Part shown: positions 56,828-64,000 of the stretch, piece by piece | Numbering within the stretch: the first letter of the stretch is position 1 | Layout: each line of letters begins with the position of its first letter | NCBI RefSeq assembly: GCF_900107255.1 | Contig: NZ_FNPH01000007.1 | Location: forward strand, 62,001 to 126,000 | Direction: 5' to 3' | Length of the DNA stretch: 64,000 nt | From: Micromonospora pattaloongensis | GTDB taxonomy: Bacteria > Actinomycetota > Actinomycetes > Mycobacteriales > Micromonosporaceae | Translations under genes and position numbers: made by a program | Notes under the pieces: model-generated | Seen by the model: the letters and a program-made list of their open reading frames with translations, nothing else | The model's database searches: none | Told to the model about the DNA's origin: nothing

Positions 56828-58684
56828 TCAATCGTTGTTGGCGGCACGGAGCGCCTGCGCCAGCACTTCGCTGCCGTTGGCCTGTTCTTCGGACTCGGTG
56901 GACCAGCGGATCTCCACCTTCTCGCCGTTGTGCAGGGTCAGCTCGTACTTGACCGGGAACTTGCTGACCACCTGCGCGACGGCGATGTCCTCGTACGCGA
57001 TGAACCGGTTGCCCTCGGTCGTGGCGAGCGGCCGCGGGTCGCCGGACTCGATCCACTGGGCCATCCGGCGGCGTGCGGTCATCGCCTTGAGTTTCGCGAC
57101 GCTCGGCACGAGCAGCAGACCGTGACTGAGGATGAGTACGTCACTGCGCTTCTTGTTGACCTTCATGTTGAGGATTCCGGCGTAGATTTCGGCGCGCCGG
57201 GCGGTCGCCCGCTGCTCGACGTGCGTCGCCGCAGCGACATCGATGCCGCGCTGAGCCAGTTGGCGGCGGGCTTCCTCGATCGTCGCCGGGTCGACCGCCA
57301 GCTCGGCGATGTCGCTGAGGTCCAGTTCGGTGCCGTCGGGACCGACGAGCCGGGTCGCTCCGGTCCAGGAGTGCTGCCAGCGCGCGGCACCGGAGCGGAC
57401 TGCGGCGAGGCTGAGCAGCGCCGTGAGCGGCTTGGCGAACAGTTTCCGCGACTCACGTCGGGTCGCCTCCGGGAAGATCGGCGCGGCGATGTCGTCCAGC
57501 CGGCCGGCGGCGATGTGGTCGAGGACCGCCCCGACGTGCGGTACCGGCTGGTTGACCGCGCGCGAGACGGTACGCAGCAGCCCGTCCATGTTCTCCTGCA
57601 GCCTGGCGCTCGCGGCGGCGGCCGTGAACTGGTCCCACGGCAGGACGGTGAGCTTTTCGGCGTTGAGGATCCGCTGCTGCAGGGCGATGCCGGCCCGATC
57701 CGGGGCCGGGATGAGCACCCAGGCGGGACGGTTGTCGACCGGTACCGCCGACTCGGGCGCGGCCGTGATCGCTGCGAGCCGGATGCCCAGCGGTGGGTGG
57801 GTGTCCCAGACGGACTGCTCGCCATCGGGCTGGTCGGTGCGTAGTTCGGCGATTTCGTCGGCGCGGGCGCGCAACAGCTCGCCGAAACCGGCGAACAGGT
57901 CGGCAGGTGCGTAACCCGCCTCCAGACCCGGCCCGACGTACCGGTTCAGGTAGAACGCGAAGGCGGCGGAGAGGGCCTTGCTCTCACGCAGCGCGCTGGC
58001 GGCGGCGTCACGCCCGGCCACCTGCACCGATGCCAGGTCTGCCTCCAGCTCCTGCCGTCGGCTGACCGCGTTGTGCACCATTACGTACAGCCGGCCGTAG
58101 CCGCGGAAGATCCAGCCGGCGACATTGCCCGAACCGATGTGGCTGATCGTGCGTTCCAGCGCCATCCGGCCGCGGTACGTGACGCCGGCCAGGCGGGTGT
58201 GCCGGCCTGAGTAGTGACCCAGCTCGTGCGCGAGGACCGAGCGCAGTTGCGCCACGGTGAAGGCCTGCAACAGTGGCATGCCGATGTACATGTACCGCCG
58301 GCCGGCGATGAGACCCATCAGCTTGGAGCGCTCTTCGACTGCGGCGTTGACGTCGGGTACCAGGTAGATCTCGTCCGGCGGCCGGGTGCCGACCACTGCG
58401 GCGAGGTGGTCGACCATCGCCCACAGGTACGGCGCGGTGGTCCGGGGCAGTGGCAGACCGTTCGGCTCGGGGCGCTTGGTGCGCAGTGCCTTCCAGGTCC
58501 CGTAGCCCACCGCCCACACCGTCGCCAGGAAGACGGCGATGCCGAACTTGGCTGCGATCACACCGGACGTGACGGACCCGATCCAGATGGCAAAGGCGAG
58601 GCCGGCGATCAGCTGCACCAGCGCCAGGACGTAGAACCCGGCCAGCATGACGACCGAGATGAGGGCGCGGATCATTACAGGCAT
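56828..58684 (-). CDS. M48-family membrane metalloprotease
   Basis: A 618-residue protein from ATG 58684, behind GGGGAGGAAAC. Two N-terminal transmembrane segments (about residues 5-25 and 30-55) precede an M48 zinc-protease domain with HELGH in LAHELGHYSGRH (near residue 152) and the Glu ligand in ELEADLASVQ. A C-terminal half of about 300 residues is helical and not assigned. It lies on the opposite strand inside the eCIS locus and is divergent from the gene at 58803. Confidence 0.82.
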   Translation of the reverse strand: MPVMIRALISVVMLAGFYVLALVQLIAGLAFAIWIGSVTSGVIAAKFGIAVFLATVWAVGYGTWKALRTKRPEPNGLPLPRTTAPYLWAMVDHLAAVVGTRPPDEIYLVPDVNAAVEERSKLMGLIAGRRYMYIGMPLLQAFTVAQLRSVLAHELGHYSGRHTRLAGVTYRGRMALERTISHIGSGNVAGWIFRGYGRLYVMVHNAVSRRQELEADLASVQVAGRDAAASALRESKALSAAFAFYLNRYVGPGLEAGYAPADLFAGFGELLRARADEIAELRTDQPDGEQSVWDTHPPLGIRLAAITAAPESAVPVDNRPAWVLIPAPDRAGIALQQRILNAEKLTVLPWDQFTAAAASARLQENMDGLLRTVSRAVNQPVPHVGAVLDHIAAGRLDDIAAPIFPEATRRESRKLFAKPLTALLSLAAVRSGAARWQHSWTGATRLVGPDGTELDLSDIAELAVDPATIEEARRQLAQRGIDVAAATHVEQRATARRAEIYAGILNMKVNKKRSDVLILSHGLLLVPSVAKLKAMTARRRMAQWIESGDPRPLATTEGNRFIAYEDIAVAQVVSKFPVKYELTLHNGEKVEIRWSTESEEQANGSEVLAQALRAANND

Positions 58685-58802
58685 GCTGTTTCCTCCCCGT
58701 GTGCCCATGGTTCCGCATGGGCGTACGGGAAGGTACCGCCTCGCCCCGACTCGGACAACCGCCTATAGTTCAGCGATCAACGACACGGGAGGAACGCGTT
58801 AG

Positions 58803-59768
58803 ATGTGGCCCTTTCGACGTCGACGGGCGTCAACCGAGGGACTGCCGATCGATCCAGCGATGGGCGACCCGATCGCCGCGCGGCTCATCGCGGCCGCGAA
58901 GCAGGGAGACTGGCGCACGATCGGCGACACCTTGTCCGATGTGGAGCATCCGGACGATCACACGTTCTATGTTCGGACGGCGGCGTACAACAGTGGCGTG
59001 GAGCGCTGGATCGACGACTGGGTCGCGGCCGAGCCGCACTCGGCGCTCCCACTGCTGGTCAAGGGTGCGCACGCGATCCACTGGGCCTGGGAGGCCCGCG
59101 GTGGCGGGCGGGCGAGCACCGTCGGCGACGAGGCTTTCCGGCTGTTCTTCAAGCGACTGAAGCTCGCCGAGGACTGCCTGGACGAGGTCACCGACCGCGA
59201 CCGGGACAGCGCCACGCCGTGGGTGTTCCTCGTCATTCTCGGGCGCGGACGGCAGCTCGGGATCGATGAGACCCGGCGCCGCTTCGAGGAGGTTTGCCGG
59301 CGCTACCCGTGGCACCTCGAGGCACACGACCAGATGCTGCAGCAGCTGTGCCGGAAATGGAGCGGCTCGCACGACCTGATGCACGAGTTCGCGCAGCGGA
59401 CACTGGCCGAGATGCCGGCCGGTTCGCCGTTGGGCCGGCTTACGGCGACCGCCCACCTGGAGCACTGGCTGGACCTGGACAGCGACGAGGATGCCGCGTA
59501 CATCGGATCGGCCGAGGTGAGAGCACAACTACTCGCCGCCGCCGACCGCTCGGTGCGGCACCCCGACTACGTGCGACGGCCGGGGTGGCCATCGGTGCAC
59601 AATTCGTTCGCCACGGCCTTTTCCTTCAGCGGGGACTGGACCGCTGCGGCTGAGCAGTTCGACATCATCGGGGACCTCGTGACCGAGTGGCCCTGGCAGT
59701 ACATGAGGCGCCCCGACCTGGCGTTCCTCGAGTACCGGAAGCGCGCCTACACCGAACTCGGCCGCTGA
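58803..59768 (+). CDS. Hypothetical helical protein (possible DUF4034-like)
   Basis: A 321-residue soluble protein from ATG 58803 with GGGAGG upstream. It is mainly helical with Trp-rich pieces such as VERWIDDWVAAEPHSALPLL, PWVFLVILGRGRQLG and YPWHLEAHDQMLQQL. The arrangement suggests TPR-like helical pairs. It shares the divergent promoter region with the M48 protease gene, so the two may be functionally paired. No catalytic residues were recognised. Confidence 0.6.
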   Translation: MWPFRRRRASTEGLPIDPAMGDPIAARLIAAAKQGDWRTIGDTLSDVEHPDDHTFYVRTAAYNSGVERWIDDWVAAEPHSALPLLVKGAHAIHWAWEARGGGRASTVGDEAFRLFFKRLKLAEDCLDEVTDRDRDSATPWVFLVILGRGRQLGIDETRRRFEEVCRRYPWHLEAHDQMLQQLCRKWSGSHDLMHEFAQRTLAEMPAGSPLGRLTATAHLEHWLDLDSDEDAAYIGSAEVRAQLLAAADRSVRHPDYVRRPGWPSVHNSFATAFSFSGDWTAAAEQFDIIGDLVTEWPWQYMRRPDLAFLEYRKRAYTELGR

Positions 59769-59775
59769 GCGAAGG

Positions 59776-59810
59776 CCGCCGAGGCACCCGCAGGCCGGAT
59801 GCCTCGGCGG
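59776..59810 (+). terminator. Hairpin terminator before the sheath gene
   Basis: An 11-bp stem CCGCCGAGGCA (59776-59786) pairs with TGCCTCGGCGG (59800-59810) around a 13-nt loop, 8 bp after the stop of the upstream gene. It separates that gene from the sheath-tube operon. Confidence 0.7.
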
Positions 59811-59927
59811 ACCAGGTGCCCGTAAGGGCGTCGAACGTTTCCCGATCATGCGTCCGCCTGGACGTACGACCAGCGCAGCACACGCGAGACGCTCAACTCG
59901 ACCCTGACTGAGGGACGAGGAGGCGTG

Positions 59928-61463
59928 ATGCCCAACTACCTGGCGCCGGGCGTGTACGTCGAGGAGGTGGAGTCCGGCTCCCGCCCGATCGAGGGCGTCG
60001 GCACGGCGGTCGCCGCGTTCGTCGGCTTCGCCGCGCAGGGGCCGTTCAACACCCCGACACTGGTGACCAACTGGAGCCAGTACGCGCAGATCTTCGGCGA
60101 GTTCGCCCCGGACTGCTACCTGGGCCACGCCGTCTACGGGTACTTCATGCAGGGCGGCGGGGCCGCGTACATCGTGCGGGTCGGCGGCGACCGGGCCAGC
60201 GAGGAGGCACTGCCCCCGGCGCCCGAGCCGACCGCGATCCTCGGCACCTACCGGGTGGTGGCCCGCGCCCTGCCCGAGGGCACCCCGGACGACCTGACGG
60301 TCGAGGTGGCCGACCCGCCGGAGGGCGCCGGCGAGGACCGGTTCAACCTGGTCGTCAAGCGCGGCGGTCAGGTGGTCGAGACGTTCGAGTCGGTGACCAC
60401 CAAGCGCGGCAAGGACAACGTGGTGACCGTGGTCCGCGAGAAGTCCAAGCTGATCACCATCGAGGAGGCGGCCCCGACCGGCCAGCTGGCCCGGCCCCGC
60501 GGCGGCGAGGTGGCGCTCACCGCTCCCCCGCCGGCGGTCAGCGCCCCCGAGAACGTGTCCGCCGACGAGTACGTCGGCGACGCGGCCGAACGGACCGGTT
60601 TCGGCGGTCTGGAGGCCGTCGACGAGGTGACAATGGTCGCGGTACCCGACCTGATGGGGGCCTACCAGCGCGGCGCGATCGACCTGGAGTCGGTGAAGGC
60701 CGTGCAGTCGGCGATGATCGCCCACTGCGAGCTGATGGGCGACCGGATGGCCATCCTGGACCCGCCGCCCGGCCTCTCCCCGCAGCAGGTCAAGGAGTGG
60801 CGCACCGACCAGGCCGGGTACGACTCGAAGTACGCGACGCTCTATTACCCCTGGATCAAGGTGTTCGACCCGGTGACCGGCACCAACCGGTTCATGCCGC
60901 CGTCGGGACACCTGGCGGGGGTGTGGGCACGCAGTGACGGCGCACGGGGCGTGCACAAGGCCCCCGCGAACGAGGTGATCCGGGGCGCGGTCGCCCTGGA
61001 GACCCAGCTGACCCGCGCGGAGCAGGAGCTGCTCAACCCCCTCGGCGTCAACTGCATCCGGTCCTTCCCCGGCCGGGGCATCCTGGTCTGGGGCGCGCGG
61101 ACGCTGTCGTCCGACCCGGCGTGGCGCTACCTCAACGTGCGGCGGCTCTTCAACTACCTCGAGGAGTCCATCCTCAACGGCACGCAGTGGGTCGTCTTCG
61201 AGCCCAACGACGACATGCTCTGGGCCCGCATCCGCCGTACCGTCAGCGCCTTCCTGGTCAACGAGTGGCGGCGCGGGGCGCTGTTCGGCCTCACCCCGGA
61301 CGAGGCGTTCTTCGTCAAGTGCGACCGGGAGACCAATCCGGCCGAGGGCATCGACGCCGGGCAGGTGGTCTGCCAGATCGGCGTGGCCCCGGTGAAGCCC
61401 GCCGAGTTCGTCATCTTCCAGCTGGCGCAGATGTCCGGCGGCACCAGCCTGGTCAACGAGTAG
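59928..61463 (+). CDS. Contractile tail sheath protein of the eCIS
   Basis: A 511-residue protein from ATG 59928 after AGGAGG. The N-terminus MPNYLAPGVYVEEVESGSRP is the classic start of phage and eCIS sheath proteins. It continues with FVGFAAQGPFNTP and has the conserved C-terminal domain (RRGALFGLTPDEAFFVKCD, then IGVAPVKPAEFVIFQL). The sheath contracts to drive the inner tube into a target. The tube gene follows after 24 bp. Confidence 0.95.
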   Translation: MPNYLAPGVYVEEVESGSRPIEGVGTAVAAFVGFAAQGPFNTPTLVTNWSQYAQIFGEFAPDCYLGHAVYGYFMQGGGAAYIVRVGGDRASEEALPPAPEPTAILGTYRVVARALPEGTPDDLTVEVADPPEGAGEDRFNLVVKRGGQVVETFESVTTKRGKDNVVTVVREKSKLITIEEAAPTGQLARPRGGEVALTAPPPAVSAPENVSADEYVGDAAERTGFGGLEAVDEVTMVAVPDLMGAYQRGAIDLESVKAVQSAMIAHCELMGDRMAILDPPPGLSPQQVKEWRTDQAGYDSKYATLYYPWIKVFDPVTGTNRFMPPSGHLAGVWARSDGARGVHKAPANEVIRGAVALETQLTRAEQELLNPLGVNCIRSFPGRGILVWGARTLSSDPAWRYLNVRRLFNYLEESILNGTQWVVFEPNDDMLWARIRRTVSAFLVNEWRRGALFGLTPDEAFFVKCDRETNPAEGIDAGQVVCQIGVAPVKPAEFVIFQLAQMSGGTSLVNE

Positions 61464-61487
61464 TCCCCGTAGCGTCAGGAGGCAGTC

Positions 61488-61931
61488 GTGCCGCTCCCCG
61501 ATTTCGACTCCGCCGTCGGCCACTCGTTCGGCCTGGAGGTGGACAGCGTGGTGATCAAGCAGATCACCGAGGTCTCCGGCCTCAAGATGGAGCAGGACGT
61601 CATCGAGTACAAGTCCAACACCGCCGACGGCAAGTTCGTCGTCCGCAAGGCGCCGGGTGCGCCGAAGGCCGGGGAGGTCACGCTGACCCGCGGCCTGACC
61701 GCGGACAACAGCTTCGAGCGGTGGATCAAGGACTGCCGCTTCGGCAAGATGGGCGACGCCCGCAAGGGCGGGGCGATCATCGTCTTCGACTACGAGGGCA
61801 TGCCGATCAAGCGGTACAAGCTCACCAACGCCTGGGCCAAGAGCCTGGAGATCAGCTCGCTGAAGGCCGGCGACACCAGCGTGCTCACCGAGAAGCTCGT
61901 GGTGACGTACGAGTCGATGGAGGTCGAGTAG
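61488..61931 (+). CDS. Inner tube protein of the eCIS
   Basis: A 147-residue protein from GTG 61488 after AGGAGG. It begins MPLPDFDSAVGHSFGLEVDS and includes ITEVSGLKMEQDVIEY, LTRGLTADNSFERWIKD, and YKLTNAWAKSLEISSL, the features of gp19/Hcp-like tube proteins. It polymerises inside the sheath. Confidence 0.95.
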   Translation: MPLPDFDSAVGHSFGLEVDSVVIKQITEVSGLKMEQDVIEYKSNTADGKFVVRKAPGAPKAGEVTLTRGLTADNSFERWIKDCRFGKMGDARKGGAIIVFDYEGMPIKRYKLTNAWAKSLEISSLKAGDTSVLTEKLVVTYESMEVE

Positions 61932-61935
61932 CCCC

Positions 61936-62385
61936 ATGCGCCGTACCTCGTCCCTCGTCCCGCCGCCCGGCCCCGAGCAGGTCGAGCCGGCGGCCGTCGC
62001 CCCACGGCGCGAGACGCTGCGCACGGAGTTCCCGTTCGAGCTGCCGCGCGGGTACGTCGACGGCTCCGGCACGGTGCACCGGGACGGGGTGATGCGGCTG
62101 GCGACCGCGCGGGACGAGCTGGTGCCGCTGCGCGACGACCGGGTCCGCGAGAACCCGCCGTACCTCACCGTGGTGCTGCTCAGCCGGGTGATCACCCGGA
62201 TCGGCACCGTGGTCGACGTGCACCCCGGCATCGTGGAGGACCTGTTCGCCTCCGACCTGGCGTTCCTGCAGGACATGTACCGGCGGATCAACAGCGAGGG
62301 GCACACCCGGGCCAGTGTGGTCTGCCCGGAGTGCCAGCACCGCTTCGCGGTCGACCTCGCCGGCGGCCGCCTGGGGGAATCGTGA
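61936..62385 (+). CDS. eCIS tail-assembly protein with a C-terminal zinc-ribbon-like CxxC
   Basis: A 149-residue protein from ATG 61936, 4 bp after the tube gene. An N-terminal Pro-rich part precedes an EFPFELPRGYVDGSG strand, a helical middle and a single VVCPECQH site near the C-terminus that could help bind metal. The position between tube and DUF6760 matches a tail-assembly chaperone-like gene of eCIS loci. Its stop overlaps the next gene by GTGA. Confidence 0.7.
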   Translation: MRRTSSLVPPPGPEQVEPAAVAPRRETLRTEFPFELPRGYVDGSGTVHRDGVMRLATARDELVPLRDDRVRENPPYLTVVLLSRVITRIGTVVDVHPGIVEDLFASDLAFLQDMYRRINSEGHTRASVVCPECQHRFAVDLAGGRLGES

Positions 62386-62540
62386 CGTACGCGGCCGACC
62401 GCATCTACTCCGAGGTCGCGTACGTCGCCTACCACTTCCACTGGTCGCTGGACGAGCTCCTCGACCTCGAACACGGCGAGCGGCTGCGCTACGTGGCCGA
62501 GATCGCCAGCATCAACACCCGGATCAGTCAGGGACGGTGA
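62382..62540 (+). CDS. Small DUF6760-type eCIS protein
   Basis: A 52-residue protein from GTG 62382, translationally coupled to the gene before (GTGA). The core YSEVAYVAYHFHWSLDELLD matches the small DUF6760 proteins that follow the tube region in eCIS loci. It ends HGERLRYVAEIASINTRI. The exact role is unknown. Confidence 0.8.
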   Translation: MTYAADRIYSEVAYVAYHFHWSLDELLDLEHGERLRYVAEIASINTRISQGR

Positions 62541-62544
62541 CCCG

Positions 62545-64000
62545 ATGTGGCGGTGGCCGTGGCGATCGCACCGGACCATGCAGCGGTCCACCACGGACGG
62601 CGCCGCGTCCACGTCGGCGCCGACCGGGGACGCCGGGCCGCCGGCCGGCGCACCGACGCACCGCCGCGACGAGCCGCCCGCATGGCTGGGGTTGCCGGCG
62701 ATCCAGCGGGTCACCCCGGACGAGCCACGGCTAAATCTGCCCGAGTCCTTCACCGGCTCGCTGGCCGCCTGGCGTGACCCGTCGTACCTGTCGCCGCTCG
62801 GGCACCTCGTCGGCGACGGCGAGCCGGCCGGGGTGCTGCACGGGGCGGTGCTGCCGGTGCCCGAGCCGGCACCGGCAGACCCGGGGACCGCGGGCGGCAC
62901 CCCGGCGGACACCCTCACGTCGCTGCCGCTCGTGACGCCGCCGCCGGAGGCCCGCCGCACCGCACCGTCCCTGCAACGGCAGATCGGGGGTGCGTCAGCG
63001 GGGCCGCCGCCGGCCGTGTCGCCCGGGGAACGACCGGTTCCGGTGGAGCGCGGGACGGTCAGCCGCCTGCTGACCGCGCCTCCGGCTCCGCTGGAACTGC
63101 ACCTGCCGGCCGTCGACCGGCCGGCCGACCGGGTCCAGCGGACCGTCGACAGCGCCGCGCCCGACCCGACCGGCGCGCCCGGGGTGCCCGAGACGCCCGA
63201 GAAGCCGGGCGCGCCGACGCTCGGGCTGGACGCTCAGGTGGCGGGCCCCGCCACGTTCCCCGTCGAACCGGGCGCGTCCCGGGGCGCGGACGCGCCGACG
63301 GGGCCTGAGCCGGCGGCGGGGACGGCCGGGCCGATCGCCTCGCCGGAAGCGCGACGCTCCGCGCCCGACCTGCCCGTGCAGCGGTCGGCGGGGAACGGCC
63401 CGGGGCGGCCCCGCCGGCTCGGCCTGGGCGAACCGATCGTGCCCCCGCCGCGTCCGCCGAGCCCGGCCGCCAGCGACGCGGGAGCGGCCGGTGGCCTCCC
63501 GGTCCAACGCCGGTCGATCGGGGACGGCGGCCCATCCCCGGCGCACCGGCCGCCACGTGGTGTCGGCGAGGCGGTCGCCGGTCCACGGCCCTTCGGTCCA
63601 CCGGACGGTGGCGATGGATCGCCGGACACCGCCCCCACCGCGGCGGAAACCTCGGCCGGGCTGATCGGGGAGGCGGTCGTCTCGCGCCTCGGCGCGTCCG
63701 CCGACCCGTCCGCCACCGCCCTCGACCCCTCCCCGGCGGACACACCGGCCGACGCCGGGGCCGTGCGCGGCCCCGCGCCGCCGGTCGGCGAGCTGCCGGT
63801 CACCGGCGCGGCAGCCGGTCGGACATCCCACGCCGACGCCACGCCGTCGGACGGCGGCGCGGCCGGCTCGGGTACGGACGGGCCGCCGCCCGTGCAGACC
63901 TTCGTGCCGCCGGAGGACGGCGCGCTCACCGACCTGCGGATGGCGCCGTTGCTCGCCGAGCCGCCCACGACCGTCGGCGGCTCCCCGCCCCCCAGCGCCG
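62545..64000 (+). CDS. Large Pro/Ala-rich eCIS protein with VQR repeats (partial, runs off the end)
   Basis: ATG 62545 opens a frame that stays open for 485 codons to the window end. The protein is largely disordered, rich in Pro, Ala and Gly, with repeated QR motifs (AIQRV, SLQRQ, DRVQRT, PVQRSAG, PVQRRSI). A short structured part sits near the start (LNLPESFTGSLAAWRDPS). It follows DUF6760 by 4 bp. Similar long low-complexity proteins with DUF4157-type companions occur in eCIS loci. Its end and function lie beyond the window. Confidence 0.7.
   Translation, partial: MWRWPWRSHRTMQRSTTDGAASTSAPTGDAGPPAGAPTHRRDEPPAWLGLPAIQRVTPDEPRLNLPESFTGSLAAWRDPSYLSPLGHLVGDGEPAGVLHGAVLPVPEPAPADPGTAGGTPADTLTSLPLVTPPPEARRTAPSLQRQIGGASAGPPPAVSPGERPVPVERGTVSRLLTAPPAPLELHLPAVDRPADRVQRTVDSAAPDPTGAPGVPETPEKPGAPTLGLDAQVAGPATFPVEPGASRGADAPTGPEPAAGTAGPIASPEARRSAPDLPVQRSAGNGPGRPRRLGLGEPIVPPPRPPSPAASDAGAAGGLPVQRRSIGDGGPSPAHRPPRGVGEAVAGPRPFGPPDGGDGSPDTAPTAAETSAGLIGEAVVSRLGASADPSATALDPSPADTPADAGAVRGPAPPVGELPVTGAAAGRTSHADATPSDGGAAGSGTDGPPPVQTFVPPEDGALTDLRMAPLLAEPPTTVGGSPPPSA

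Noticed and set aside
59529-62960. 1,143-codon minus-strand open frame
   Set aside because: It overlaps the sheath and tube genes, which are firmly identified; the composition is Arg/Gly/Val noise.

Overview
The window is a high-GC chromosome segment (about 70% GC or more in core genes) with frequent GTG starts, 4-bp ATGA/GTGA gene overlaps, and PucR and LuxR regulators. It also carries DUF4157/DUF4255 contractile-injection genes and a remnant resembling BREX-2 PglX. Together these point to a filamentous actinomycete, plausibly Micromonosporaceae. The genus is inferred and was not tested.

Left part (1-28.5 kb) is a respiratory island. It holds an enolase-superfamily gene (144-1232, -); a System I cytochrome c maturation operon ccmC-E-F-G-H (1510-5992, +); a CPA1-type antiporter; a ThDP-dependent pyruvate-oxidase-like enzyme with a giant FAD/Fe-S oxidoreductase (8609-13595, +); and a formate dehydrogenase operon (13743-19110, -). 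The catalytic subunit of that dehydrogenase is read through an in-frame TGA as selenocysteine. A long minus-strand operon follows (28515 down to 19331): ctaC-ctaD-ctaE-membrane protein-ctaG-cytochrome c-qcrC-qcrA-qcrB-DUF421. It encodes a caa3-type oxidase and a bc-type complex. The genes suggest electrons from formate and organic acids pass through quinone to bc and caa3, with Ccm attaching the c-hemes. Two decayed duplicates, an enolase-family gene at 7963-8497 and the start of ccmC at 28640-28795, record rearrangement of this island.

Middle part (28.5-42.6 kb) is a patchy accessory region. It has unknown small genes and a compact three-gene operon: an acyl-CoA-dehydrogenase-like flavoprotein, a PhnD-like binding protein without a signal peptide, and a diiron ferritin-like protein with a TusA-like N-domain that lacks the usual cysteine. 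This operon is the best candidate for an undescribed system. There are also several gene remnants (PglX-like C-terminus, XRE regulator, truncated DUF2716, a frameshifted 280-residue gene, a LuxR-family ATPase regulator), an SDR, a PucR regulator and a small secreted protein.

Right part (42.6-64 kb) is an extracellular contractile injection system (eCIS) locus, cut by the right edge. It has a membrane Ig-like protein, a LuxR regulator, a secreted PD40/vWA protein, DUF4255, an AAA+ ATPase, a DUF4157 protein, a 1,205-residue probable cargo with a compositionally distinct C-terminal domain, and an overlapping pentapeptide-repeat protein (probable immunity). An M48 protease and its divergent neighbour come next, then sheath, tube, small tail-assembly genes and a large Pro/Ala-rich protein that runs off the end. 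Spike and baseplate genes were not seen and presumably lie beyond 64 kb.
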